From assembly GCF_001577305.1 (NCBI RefSeq), contig NZ_CP014518.1:186001-250000 (forward strand): a stretch of DNA of 64,000 nucleotides, read 5' to 3'. The DNA is from Sinomonas atrocyanea. GTDB lineage: Bacteria > Actinomycetota > Actinomycetes > Actinomycetales > Micrococcaceae. Position numbers and translations under genes: made by a program. Below the pieces are notes generated by a model that did not search any database, had not been told where the DNA came from, and was given only the letters and a program-made list of their open reading frames with translations. Of this stretch, positions 46,682 to 55,478 are shown piece by piece (position 1 is the first letter of the stretch; every line of letters starts with the position of its first letter).

Positions 46682-47260
46682 TCACAGGTGCAGTCGGATG
46701 ACGAAGAGGAAGTAGCACCAGACGGGCAGCGTCACCACCGACACGACGGCCATCCCGGTCCGTTCCAGGGAGTGCTCCCGCAGGAGCGCGGAAAGCAGCC
46801 TGAACGTGAAGACTCCGATCATTCCTCCGACGCAGTTCAGGATCACGTCGTCGACGTCCGATGCTCCGACCGCAAAAACACCCTGGATGACCTCCACAGC
46901 GGCGCTGACCAAGGCGACCGTGAGCATCGTCGTCCATGCGGCCGCCCGCTGTCGGAGCCACGATACGTAGAACCCGAGCGGGATAAAGATCAGGATGTTC
47001 CCGGCGATGTTGGCGAACGCCACTCTTCCGGTTCCGGAAGAGTGGCTGGACACAAATTCCGCGATACTCGCGAACGGAATCAGATTGAGCGATCTCTCCG
47101 AACCCGGTGCGCGAGAAAAGAGAAGCAGCCTCAAGAGGAAGGCCGTGTAGAGAGCGAAGACGGCGAAGATGATCCCGGTCTCCGCTTTCGCCCGTTTCGT
47201 GGCGGATCGCCACCTCGGGTCATCCACCCCAGCTGAGGCGGGTTGGGGTCGCACGTCCAT
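46682..47260 (-). CDS. VanZ-like family membrane protein
   Basis: 192 residues with about five membrane helices. The VanZ pattern is visible in RSLNLIPFASI, NIAGNILIFIPLGFYVSWL and SAAVEVIQGVFAVGASDVDD, then VILNCVGGMIG. VanZ gives low-level teicoplanin resistance in enterococci; most chromosomal homologues have no tested role. The ATG at 47260 is the best start although the ribosome site is weak. A sampled 60-bp line inside the gene (47041-47100) has 53% G+C by hand count, far below the surroundings, which suggests transfer. putA is convergent in transcription order upstream, separated by a terminator at 47351-47379. Confidence 0.85.
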   Translation of the reverse strand: MDVRPQPASAGVDDPRWRSATKRAKAETGIIFAVFALYTAFLLRLLLFSRAPGSERSLNLIPFASIAEFVSSHSSGTGRVAFANIAGNILIFIPLGFYVSWLRQRAAAWTTMLTVALVSAAVEVIQGVFAVGASDVDDVILNCVGGMIGVFTFRLLSALLREHSLERTGMAVVSVVTLPVWCYFLFVIRLHL

Positions 47261-47350
47261 GCGGCGGGACGTTACCCAGGGAACCTGTTGTGCTCCTGTG
47301 AGATGTGGGTTCGACAACCGCCGAAGCGCCACGAGGTCACGAAGGCCTCC

Positions 47351-47379
47351 GGGGCGCGCAGGCCCCCCCTGCGCGCCCC
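47351..47379 (-). terminator. Terminator downstream of putA
   Basis: GGGGCGCGCAGG (47351-47362) pairs perfectly with 47368-47379 around five C. It lies 76 bp past the putA stop on the minus strand. Confidence 0.8.
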
Positions 47380-47454
47380 GTCCAGCATGCGGTCCCGCCC
47401 GGGTGTGGCGTCGCTCCCGGAGCGTGCGGTCCCGCCTGATGCACCGTCGTCGAG

Positions 47455-50400
47455 TCAGAGCTTGACAGTCATTGCCGTCGGGTTCGGGTTCCCGAAGCGG
47501 TGCGCCGTGACGGAGACGGCCTGCTCGTGGAGGAAGGGGAGCAGCTCCACGCGGCCGGCGGACACGACAGGGTGCGCGTAGACGGCCACGTCCGGGGTGC
47601 CGCCCACGGCGTCGGCGAGCGCCCGCGCGGAGGAGGCCGCGTCGTCGTCCGTGCCGGCGATGAGCCGGACCCGTCCCGACCCCAGGGCCGCCGCGCGCCG
47701 CAGCCACGCGGCGGAGTCCTCGACCGTCACGGTCACGCCGTGGCGGCGCAGCACGTCCTGGGCCTGCCCAGGGAGGCCGACGGCGGTGCTCACCGTCACG
47801 GTGGATCCCGCCACCAGCCCGGCTGCTGCCACCCGCAGCAGTTCGGCGGTCCCGTGTCCCGAGGTCGCCGCGTCGAACCGGACGGTCACCGGGACGGAGC
47901 GGTAGCGGAACACGTTGCGCTCGCAGGCCAGCGCCGAGACGTCCTTCGAGACCCCGAACTCTTCGGCCCAGGCTGCGGCGTCCGAGCCGAGGGCGGCCGC
48001 CAGCCACGCGGCGTCGTCGGCGGGGAGAACGGTGCGGGCGGCGGCGAGGAGGTCCGCGGCGGCACGGCAGAGGTTCCGCTCTGCCGCCGGCGCGGCCCCG
48101 TCCGGGGCGTCCGTCCACGAGCCGAGGCCCACGAGGTAGTTGGGGCCGCCGGCCTTCGCCCCGGCGCCGACCGCGGACTTCTTCCAGCCGCCGAACGGCT
48201 GCCGCTGGACGATGGCGCCCGTGATGCCGCGGTTGACGTAGAGGTTGCCGGCCTCGATGTGCCCTGCCCAGTAGTCGATCTCGGCGGGATCGAGGGAGTG
48301 CAGGCCGGAGGTGAGGCCGTAGTCGACCCGGTTGACGAGCTGCACGGCCTCCTCGAGCGTCCTGGCGGTCATGACGCCGAGGACGGGGCCGAAGTACTCG
48401 GTCAGGTGGTACTCGCTGCCCGGGCGCACGCCTGCGCGCACCCCGGGGCTCCAGAGCTTGCCCGAGTCGTCCAGCTGGCGCGGCTCGAGCACCCAGTGCT
48501 CGCCCGGCCCGAGCTCGGTGAGGCCGCGGCGCAGCTTCTCACCCGGAGACTCGATCACGGGGCCCATCTGGCTGCGCGGGTCCCACGGGTAGCCGACGTG
48601 GAGCGACTCGACCGCGTCGACGAGCTGGTTGCGGAACCGCTGGGACCGGGCGACGGAGCCCACGAGGACCACGAGCGAGGCGGCCGAGCACTTCTGCCCC
48701 GCGTGCCCGAACGCCGAGTAGGCCACGTCCTTCGCCGCGAGGTCCAGGTCCGCGCTCGGCGTGACGATGATGGCGTTCTTCCCGCTCGTCTCGGCGAGCA
48801 GCGGCAGGTCCGGCCGGAAGGAGCGGAACAGCTGCGCGGTCTCGTAGCCGCCCGTCAGGATCACACGGTCGACCTCGGGATGTGCGATGAGCTGCCGGCC
48901 GAGTCCACGCTCGGGCAGCTGGACGAGCTCGAGCACCTCGGGCCCCACCCCGGTCTGCGCGCGCGTCGCCTCGAGCGCCTCCCACAGGGCGGCGACCATG
49001 ACTGCGCCGCAGCGCCGGGCCTGCTGGGCGGGCTTGATGACGACGCCGGAGCCCGCGGCGAGCGCCGCGAGCGTGGACCCGGCCGGGATCGCCACCGGGA
49101 AGTTCCACGGCGGCGTCACGACGGTGAGGCGGCTGGGCACGAAGCGGGCGCCGTCCACGGCATCGAGCTCGCGGGCCAGCGTCGCGTAGTAGTGGGCGAA
49201 GTCGACCGCCTCGGAGACCTCGGGGTCGCCTTGGTCGAGGGTCTTGCCGGCCTCGGAGGCCATGGCCTCGAGCAGGTCCGCGCGGTGCCGCTCGAGCGAG
49301 CGGCCCATCTCGTCCAGCACAGCGGCGCGCTGGGCGCCGGTGAGCGCGCCCCACGCCTCGCCGGCGGCGGCAGCCGCGCGGACGACGCCGTCGAGCTCGC
49401 CCTCGGTGCCGATCGTCGCCTGCTCGATCGTGTCCATGCCGATGCGGCTGTCTTCCGATCGGGCGATGATCGCGCGACCCCAGGCGCGGTTCGCGGGGAG
49501 GTCCGGGTCGGTGTCCGGGGTGTTGGCGAACCCGGCCCCGGCCTTCCCCCTCGAGGTCAGATGCTGGGAGTGGCCCGAGACGGCCTGGAGGAGGCGCTCC
49601 CCGGACGGGGCGGGGACGTCCCGGTTGCGGTCCTGCGTCCGGTTCGGGGCAGGAATGGCCGGCCGGCCGTCGGGGCCCGTGAACGGCGCGGAGCCGAGCG
49701 CCTCGAGCGAGGCGAGGAAGCGCTCCTTCTCGCGCTCGAAGAGGGCAGCGCCGCGGGGGTCGTCCGAGCCCAGCTCGAAGACCGCGGACATGAAGTTCTC
49801 CTGGCTCGCACCCTCCTCGAGGCGGCGGATGAGATAGGCGATGGCGACGTCGAACTCGTCCGGGTGGACCACGGGGGTGTAGAGCAGCAGGTGGCCCACA
49901 TCGGCCAGGACCGCCTGCGCCTGGGCGGAGGCCATGCCGAGGAGCATCTCGAACTCGATCAGGCCCGAGCCGGCGCTCACCCCGGTGTCCACCCCGCGGG
50001 CCTTCGCGAGCAGCCACGCGAGGGCGACGTCGAACAGGTTGTGCCCGGCCACGCCCACGCGCACGTTGGCCAGGTGCTCGGGCGTGAGCGAGTAGTCGAG
50101 GATCGCCTTGTAGGACGTGTCGGTCTCGCGCTTGGAGCCCCAGGTGGCCGCCGGCCAGCCGTGGATCTCGGCGTCCACGTGCTCCATGGGCAGGTTGGCG
50201 CCCTTGACCACGCGCACCTTGATCGGCGCGCCGCCGCCGGCGACGCGCCGCGCGGCCCACTCCTGGAGGTGGACCATCGCCCCGAGGGCGTCGGGAAGGT
50301 ACGCCTGGAGGACGACCCCGGCCTCGAGCCCCCGGAACTCCTCGCGCTCGAGCAGCTGCGTGAAGACGGCGATGGTCAGGTCGAGGTCCTTGTACTCCTC

Positions 50401-51150
50401 CATGTCGAGGTTGATGAACTTGCGCGTGGGGGCCGAGGCCGCCAGGCGGTACAGCGGCGTGAGCGACTCGACGATGTGCTCCACCGCCTCCTCGAAGGCC
50501 CAGTGGTTGTGCGGGGCCACCGTCGCGGAAACCTTGATCGAGACGTAGTCCACGTCGTCGCGGGCGAGCAGGCGCCGGGTCCCCTCGAGCCGCCGGGCCG
50601 CCTCGCCCCGGCCGAGGATCGCCTCTCCGAGCAGGTTCATGTTCAGCCGAATCCCGGGCTTGCGGATCTTGGCGATGGCGGGGCCGAGCCGGGCGTCCGA
50701 GGCGTCCACGATGAGGTGGCCCACCATCTCGCGCAGCACGCGTCGGGCCACGGGGACCACCATGCCGGGCGCCGCCGGGGCCAGCGCCCCGCCCGCTGCG
50801 AGCGCTGCCCGCAGGGGCCACGGAAGGAAGCCGGGCGCCTTGGCCGAGAGGGCCTTGAGGTTGCGGGCCGCGACGCCGAGGTCCTCCGGGCGCACCACAC
50901 CGTCCACGAAGCCCACGGTGAAGGGCAGGCCGTCGGGGTCCTGGAGCACGCCCGCGAGCTGGGCGGCGGCGGGATCGACCGGAAGCGCGGCGGCGGCGTC
51001 GAGCCACGAGCGGACCTGCGCGACGGCGGCGTCCGCGAGGTCCTGCGGGCGGATCGGATGCGGCGCGGCCGGGGCCGCCGAAGCGGGTGCCTGGGCCGGG
51101 GATTCGTCAATGCGGCCCGCAGAGCGCCGGGCCTGGATGTGCGTGGTCAT
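47455..51150 (-). CDS. putA: Bifunctional proline dehydrogenase/glutamate-semialdehyde dehydrogenase
   Basis: 1231 residues. The N-terminal proline dehydrogenase barrel (about 60-480) contains RLNMNLLGEAILGRGEA, VDYVSIKVSATVAPHN and FINLDMEEYKDLDL, plus a later GVAGHNLFD. The aldehyde dehydrogenase domain (about 560-1030) has TPPWNFPVAIPAG, LAETSGKNAIIV with the general-base Glu, and GHAGQKCSAAS with catalytic Cys821. A further C-terminal segment of about 200 residues resembles an inactive ALDH-like cap. The DNA-binding ribbon-helix-helix of enteric PutA is missing, so control must come from elsewhere, most simply the divergent LysR gene. It oxidises proline to glutamate. A longer frame to 51282 is rejected. 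Confidence 0.97.
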   Translation of the reverse strand: MTTHIQARRSAGRIDESPAQAPASAAPAAPHPIRPQDLADAAVAQVRSWLDAAAALPVDPAAAQLAGVLQDPDGLPFTVGFVDGVVRPEDLGVAARNLKALSAKAPGFLPWPLRAALAAGGALAPAAPGMVVPVARRVLREMVGHLIVDASDARLGPAIAKIRKPGIRLNMNLLGEAILGRGEAARRLEGTRRLLARDDVDYVSIKVSATVAPHNHWAFEEAVEHIVESLTPLYRLAASAPTRKFINLDMEEYKDLDLTIAVFTQLLEREEFRGLEAGVVLQAYLPDALGAMVHLQEWAARRVAGGGAPIKVRVVKGANLPMEHVDAEIHGWPAATWGSKRETDTSYKAILDYSLTPEHLANVRVGVAGHNLFDVALAWLLAKARGVDTGVSAGSGLIEFEMLLGMASAQAQAVLADVGHLLLYTPVVHPDEFDVAIAYLIRRLEEGASQENFMSAVFELGSDDPRGAALFEREKERFLASLEALGSAPFTGPDGRPAIPAPNRTQDRNRDVPAPSGERLLQAVSGHSQHLTSRGKAGAGFANTPDTDPDLPANRAWGRAIIARSEDSRIGMDTIEQATIGTEGELDGVVRAAAAAGEAWGALTGAQRAAVLDEMGRSLERHRADLLEAMASEAGKTLDQGDPEVSEAVDFAHYYATLARELDAVDGARFVPSRLTVVTPPWNFPVAIPAGSTLAALAAGSGVVIKPAQQARRCGAVMVAALWEALEATRAQTGVGPEVLELVQLPERGLGRQLIAHPEVDRVILTGGYETAQLFRSFRPDLPLLAETSGKNAIIVTPSADLDLAAKDVAYSAFGHAGQKCSAASLVVLVGSVARSQRFRNQLVDAVESLHVGYPWDPRSQMGPVIESPGEKLRRGLTELGPGEHWVLEPRQLDDSGKLWSPGVRAGVRPGSEYHLTEYFGPVLGVMTARTLEEAVQLVNRVDYGLTSGLHSLDPAEIDYWAGHIEAGNLYVNRGITGAIVQRQPFGGWKKSAVGAGAKAGGPNYLVGLGSWTDAPDGAAPAAERNLCRAAADLLAAARTVLPADDAAWLAAALGSDAAAWAEEFGVSKDVSALACERNVFRYRSVPVTVRFDAATSGHGTAELLRVAAAGLVAGSTVTVSTAVGLPGQAQDVLRRHGVTVTVEDSAAWLRRAAALGSGRVRLIAGTDDDAASSARALADAVGGTPDVAVYAHPVVSAGRVELLPFLHEQAVSVTAHRFGNPNPTAMTVKL

Positions 51151-51190
51151 GGAGCCAGTATGTGACGCACAATACGAAAGGAGAAGCGAT

Positions 51191-51219
51191 GATTTCCGAT
51201 CGATACCCGTGAGGAAATC
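51191..51219. promoter_or_regulatory. Inverted repeat GATTTCC-N15-GGAAATC between putA and lysR
   Basis: Perfect 7-bp arms sit in the 88-bp divergent region, 20 bp upstream of the lysR start. The size and place fit a LysR-type operator controlling both genes. Confidence 0.6.
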
Positions 51220-51238
51220 CGATGAATTGGGAGGCATC

Positions 51239-52150
51239 ATGCTCGAGATCCGCCGGCTCAGACTGCTGCGCGAACTGAGCATCCGGGGGACGCTCGCCGG
51301 GGTGGCGGAGGCCCTCGCCTACAGCCCCTCGTCGGTGTCGCAGCAGCTGGCCCTGCTCGAGGGCGAGGCAGGGGTGCCGCTGACGCGGAAGTCCGGCCGC
51401 GGCGTCGTGCTCACCCCCGCGGCCGAGGTGCTCGTGGCGCACACGGAGAACCTGCTCGCCGAACTCGAGCGTACCGAGGCGGCGCTCGCCGCGAGCGCGA
51501 GCGAGGTCCAGGGAACCGTCCGGCTCGCGGTCTTCCAGACCGCAGCGCTCGCGCTCCTGCCTGCCGCCCTGCGCGCCCTGGGGGAGCGGCATCCGCTCCT
51601 GCGGGTCGAGATGGTCCAGCACGAGCCCGAGACCGCGCTGCGCGAGACCTGGGCGCGCAGCTTCGACATCGTCGTGGCAGAGCAGTACCCCCACCACGCT
51701 GCGCCCCACTACCCCGGCCTGGACCGGCAGCGCCTCATCCAGGACGCGATCCGGCTCGCCCTTCCGCCGGCGGGCACCGGCCAGGCCTTCGACGCCGCGG
51801 ACGGCCTGTCGGGGGCAGCGGCACTGCCGTGGGTCATGGAGCCGCACGGCGCAGCCTCGCGGCACTGGGCCGAGCAGAGCTGCCGCGCCGCCGGCTTCGA
51901 GCCGGACGTGCGCTACGAGACCGCGGACCTGCAGGCGCACGTCCGCCTCGTCGAATCCGGCAACGCCGCGGCCTTCCTGCCGGACCTCGTCTGGGTGGGA
52001 AGGACTCCCGCGGCGCGGCTCGTGGCGCTCGACGGCGCCCCGCACCGGACCGTCTTCACCTCCATGCGCTCGGCGGCCGCGCAGAATCCCGTGATGCTGG
52101 CCGTGCGGCGGGCGCTCGAGGAGGCCGCGCAGGCTGTCCTGCCGGCCTAG
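51239..52150 (+). CDS. LysR-family regulator, probably of putA
   Basis: 303 residues. The N-terminal helix-turn-helix (about 4-62) reads RLRLLRELSIRGTLAGVAEA, then YSPSSVSQQLALLEGEAG and PLTRKSGRGVVLTPAAEVL. The effector domain runs from about 90 to the end. GGGAGG precedes the ATG at 51239 by 4 nt. Divergent orientation from putA with a palindrome between makes it the likely proline-responsive activator or repressor of putA. LysR and AsnC/Lrp types both control putA in bacteria, so the ligand assignment is inference. The internal ligand domain is not diagnostic. Confidence 0.93.
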   Translation: MLEIRRLRLLRELSIRGTLAGVAEALAYSPSSVSQQLALLEGEAGVPLTRKSGRGVVLTPAAEVLVAHTENLLAELERTEAALAASASEVQGTVRLAVFQTAALALLPAALRALGERHPLLRVEMVQHEPETALRETWARSFDIVVAEQYPHHAAPHYPGLDRQRLIQDAIRLALPPAGTGQAFDAADGLSGAAALPWVMEPHGAASRHWAEQSCRAAGFEPDVRYETADLQAHVRLVESGNAAAFLPDLVWVGRTPAARLVALDGAPHRTVFTSMRSAAAQNPVMLAVRRALEEAAQAVLPA

Positions 52151-52159
52151 GCCGGTGCC

Positions 52160-52618
52160 CTAGGGGGCGGTCGTCTTGGCCTTCTCCGCGCCGACCATCC
52201 ACGAGAGCTTCTCCAGCTGGAGCAGGATCTGGTTGAGGATGTCGGTCGTGGCGGCGTCGTCCTTCTCCACGGCGTCGTACACCCCGCGCACGGTGGCGCA
52301 GACGGAGTCGATGGCGGCCACGACGGCGTCGACCGTGCTGGAGGTGCTCACGAGGCCGTCATTGGGCTCGGACAGCGAGGTGGTCTTGGCGACCGTGGCG
52401 GTCCGGCCGTCCGGAACGGCGTGGAGGGCGCGCAGGCGCTCGGCGACTTCGTCGGCGTGGAGCCGGGCCGCCGCCACCACCTCGTCGAGCTGCAGGTGCA
52501 GGTCGCGGAAGTTCGGTCCCACGATGTTCCAGTGCGCCTGCTTGCCCTGGAGCGAGAGCTCGATGAGATCCACGAGGATCGCCTGCAGTCCGTGGGCAAG
52601 CTGGTCGGAAGCCTTCAT
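52160..52618 (-). CDS. dps: Dps family ferritin-like DNA-binding protein
   Basis: 152 residues, a four-helix bundle. The inter-subunit ferroxidase residues are in GKQAHWNIVGPNFRDLHLQLDEV (His, then Asp and Glu). LHADEVAERLRAL follows in helix B. It should form a 12-mer that stores iron using peroxide and protects DNA. The N-terminus is short and only weakly basic, so DNA binding is uncertain. A GGAAAGGACC-like site precedes the ATG. It is convergent with lysR, with 9 bp between, and reads in the same direction as the symporter gene upstream, separated by 70 bp. Confidence 0.95.
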   Translation of the reverse strand: MKASDQLAHGLQAILVDLIELSLQGKQAHWNIVGPNFRDLHLQLDEVVAAARLHADEVAERLRALHAVPDGRTATVAKTTSLSEPNDGLVSTSSTVDAVVAAIDSVCATVRGVYDAVEKDDAATTDILNQILLQLEKLSWMVGAEKAKTTAP

Positions 52619-52688
52619 GGCCGGGTCCTTTCCATCGGGACGAATCGGGATACCGGCCTCTTACCCCAGCCGCAGCCGGGGAAAAACC

Positions 52689-53690
52689 CTAGCGCCCGGC
52701 GCGCTGCGCCTGCCCGGCGTCGGGCACCGGACGGCGGGCGAGCCACGCTGCCACGACTGCTCCGGAGACGTTGTGCCACACGGAGAACACCGCCGAGGGC
52801 AGCGCCGCGAGCGGCGTGAAGTGCGCGCCGGCCAACGTCGCGGCGAGGCCGGAGTTCTGCATCCCCACCTCGAAGGCGAGCGCGCGGCGGGCCCTGCGAT
52901 CGAGGCGGCCGGCCTTCCCGGCGAGGTAGCCGAGGCCCAGTCCGAAGCCGTTGTGGAGCACTACGGCGAGCAGCACGATCCCGCCCGCGGCCACGAGCTT
53001 GCTGGCCGAGCCGGCTACGACGATCGCCACGATCGCGGCGATGACGGCCGCCGAGATCCAGGGCAGCGCGGGCTGGACCTTCGCCACGGCCTTCCTGAGG
53101 AACACGCGGACCACGAGCCCGAGGACCACCGGGATCAGCACGGTCTTGACGATGTCCAAGATCATGCTCCCGGCGTCGACGTGCAGGAACGAGCCCGCGA
53201 GCAGGAGCGTCAGCGCCGGGGTCACGAGCGGCGCCACGAGGGTGGAGACGGTCGCGACGGCCACGGAGAGCGCGACGTCGCCCTTGGCGAGGTAGGCCAT
53301 GACGTTCGACGCCGTGCCCGAGGGCGCGCAGCCCACGAGGATCACGCCGACGGCCAGCTCCGGCGGCAGCTGCAGCGCCGTGGCGATGGCCCAGCCGGCC
53401 CCCGGCATGATCACGTAGTGCGCCACGAGGCCGAGGGCCACCGCCCACGGCCTCCTGGCCACGGAGGCGAAGTCGGGCGGGGTGAGCGTGAGCCCCATGC
53501 AGAACATGATGACGCCGAGGAGGTACGGCACCGCCGGCGCTCCGGCCTTGATCGGGCCGGGGATGAGGAAGCCGACGAGGCCTGCGAGGAGCACGAGGAC
53601 CGGGAAGACGGTGACGGCGAGCTTCGCGTCGCGGTCGGCGCTCGAGGGCGCGGGGGCAGGGGCTGTCTGCTGGGATGGCGCGGGGATCAC
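52689..53690 (-). CDS. Bile acid:sodium symporter (BASS/SBF) family transporter
   Basis: 333 residues with about ten membrane helices. The family hallmark is GVILVGCAPSGTASNVMAYL in the discontinuous helix, which holds the two sodium sites, and later FEVGMQNSGLAATLA. YLLGVIMFCMGLTLTPPDF in an early helix is typical of bacterial members. In bacteria such proteins carry organic acids such as pantoate or other anions rather than bile acids. The substrate is unknown here. It starts with GTG at 53690 and is divergent from the S53 peptidase gene. Confidence 0.93.
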   Translation of the reverse strand: MIPAPSQQTAPAPAPSSADRDAKLAVTVFPVLVLLAGLVGFLIPGPIKAGAPAVPYLLGVIMFCMGLTLTPPDFASVARRPWAVALGLVAHYVIMPGAGWAIATALQLPPELAVGVILVGCAPSGTASNVMAYLAKGDVALSVAVATVSTLVAPLVTPALTLLLAGSFLHVDAGSMILDIVKTVLIPVVLGLVVRVFLRKAVAKVQPALPWISAAVIAAIVAIVVAGSASKLVAAGGIVLLAVVLHNGFGLGLGYLAGKAGRLDRRARRALAFEVGMQNSGLAATLAGAHFTPLAALPSAVFSVWHNVSGAVVAAWLARRPVPDAGQAQRAGR

Positions 53691-53860
53691 GGTCCTATGG
53701 TTGCATCGGGCACCTAATCAAGCGACCCGCGCCCGTCATCCGGACGGCGAATCGCCGACCGCGGGCATGGTCTGCGCGCCGCCCGGGTCGTATCGTCGCC
53801 GGTACCGGACCGCACCCTCCCGCAGCCACGGGCCCGCGGGGCCCACGAACGGAGAACGCC

Positions 53861-55459
53861 ATGACCGACCAGCCAGCCCCCGGATCCTCCGCCGAGGAGC
53901 CCAGCGTCATCCTCGAGGGCTCGGAGCGCGCCCCCGCCCCCGGCCTCGCGGCGCGCCAGGCGGCCGACCCGGCCGAACGCATCCAGATCACCGTGGTGCT
54001 GCGCCGCAGGGCCCCCCTTCCGTCGGAGCCCTCCGAGGCGCCGCTCTCGCCGGAGGAGCTCGCCGCGCGCCACGGCGCCTCGGACGAGGACCTCAGGCTC
54101 GCCACCGAGACGTTCACCCGGCTCGGGGCCGAGGTGGTGGAGGCCGACGCCGCCTCCCGCAGGATCCGCCTGGCCGGCACCGTCGAGCAGCTCTGCCGGA
54201 TCTTCGGCACGAGCCTCGAGAGCGTCACGAGCTCCGGGCCGCACGGGCAGTCCGTCGCGCACCGGCACCGCACCGGAAGCCTCCGGATTCCCGCCTCGCT
54301 GGACGGCGTGGTCACGGCGGTCCTCGGCCTCGACGACCGTCCCCAGGCACGCGCGCAGTTCCGGGCGATCCCGCGCGCCGCCGCCGGCACGAGCTACAGC
54401 CCGCCGGACCTCGGCCGGATCTACGGATTCCCCGCCGGGACGGACGGCACGGGCCAGGCGGTCGCCATCCTCGAGCTCGGTGGCGGGTTCGGGCAGGCGG
54501 ACCTCGACGCCTACTTCGGCGGCCTGGGCCTCCCCACCCCCTCGGTGACCGCCGTGGGGGTGGACGGCGCCGCGAACCAGCCCGGCCAGGACCCGCAGGG
54601 CGCGGACGGGGAGGTGCTGCTCGACATCGAAGTGGTGGGCGCCCTGGCCCCCAAGGCCGCGATCAGCGTCTATTTCGGCCCGAACACCGACGCCGGCTTC
54701 CTCGACGCGCTCGTGCAGGCCTCGCACGCCACGCCGGCCCCCTGTTCCCTGAGTATCAGCTGGGGCCAGAGCGAGGACGCCTGGACCGCCCAGGCGCGCA
54801 ACGCGATGGACCAGGCACTCGCCGACGCGGCGGCCCTCGGCGTCACCGTCACCGCGGCGGCGGGGGACCGCGGCAGCACGGATGGCGTGGGCGACGGCAA
54901 GGACCACGCCGACTTCCCCGCCTCGAGCCCCCACGCGCTCGCGTGCGGGGGCACCCGTCTGGTCGCCGACGCTGCGTCCGGGACCATCACCTCGGAGACG
55001 GTCTGGAACGATTCGCCGACCACATCCGCGACCGGAGGCGGGTACAGCGACGTCTTCCCCGCCCCGGCCTGGCAGAACTCGTCGGCTGCGGCCGCCCGGC
55101 ACAGGCCCAAGCCCGGGCCGCACCCGGCGAAGCACGGCCGCGGCGTCCCCGACGTGAGCGCGGTCGCCGACCCGCAGACCGGCTACCAGGTCCGCGTGGA
55201 CGGTACCGACATGGTGATCGGCGGGACGAGCGCGGTGGCCCCGCTGTGGGCGGCCCTCGTCGCCCGGCTGGCCCAGGCCACGGGCCGGCGCCTCGGGCTG
55301 CTCCAGCCCGCGCTCTACGCGCAGGCGGGGGCCTTCCGGGACATTACCTCGGGCAGCAACGGCACCTACCACGCGGGCCCCGGCTGGGACCCGTGCACGG
55401 GCCTGGGGTCCCCGAACGGCACTGCGCTCCTGGCGGCCCTGGGCGGCCAGGGCGGCTGA
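53861..55459 (+). CDS. S53 (sedolisin/kumamolisin-type) serine-carboxyl peptidase
   Basis: 532 residues. A pro-domain (about 25-175, IQITVVLRRRAPLPSEPSEA, HGASDEDLRLATETFTRLG, and HRHRTGSLRIPASL at its end) precedes the catalytic domain. Catalytic Glu251 and Asp255 are in DGEVLLDIEVVGA, oxyanion Asp336 in AAAGDRGS, and the nucleophile Ser457 in GGTSAVAPLWAAL. The calcium site is near the C-terminus (FRDITSGSNGTYHAGPGWDP, CTGLGSPNG). Sedolisins act at acid pH after self-cleavage of the pro-part. No signal peptide is visible at the chosen start (GGAG before the ATG), an oddity shared with kumamolisin-type enzymes. An earlier in-frame ATG at 53675 gives no signal peptide either. Confidence 0.95.
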   Translation: MTDQPAPGSSAEEPSVILEGSERAPAPGLAARQAADPAERIQITVVLRRRAPLPSEPSEAPLSPEELAARHGASDEDLRLATETFTRLGAEVVEADAASRRIRLAGTVEQLCRIFGTSLESVTSSGPHGQSVAHRHRTGSLRIPASLDGVVTAVLGLDDRPQARAQFRAIPRAAAGTSYSPPDLGRIYGFPAGTDGTGQAVAILELGGGFGQADLDAYFGGLGLPTPSVTAVGVDGAANQPGQDPQGADGEVLLDIEVVGALAPKAAISVYFGPNTDAGFLDALVQASHATPAPCSLSISWGQSEDAWTAQARNAMDQALADAAALGVTVTAAAGDRGSTDGVGDGKDHADFPASSPHALACGGTRLVADAASGTITSETVWNDSPTTSATGGGYSDVFPAPAWQNSSAAAARHRPKPGPHPAKHGRGVPDVSAVADPQTGYQVRVDGTDMVIGGTSAVAPLWAALVARLAQATGRRLGLLQPALYAQAGAFRDITSGSNGTYHAGPGWDPCTGLGSPNGTALLAALGGQGG

Positions 55460-55478
55460 GCGGGCCGGGCGCTGCCGC

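Noticed and set aside
47500..51165. A plus-strand frame of over 1200 codons opposite putA
   Set aside because: It is the complement of a clear PutA gene. The translation is Arg/Gly/His-rich without domains, as usual for antisense frames in very high-GC DNA.
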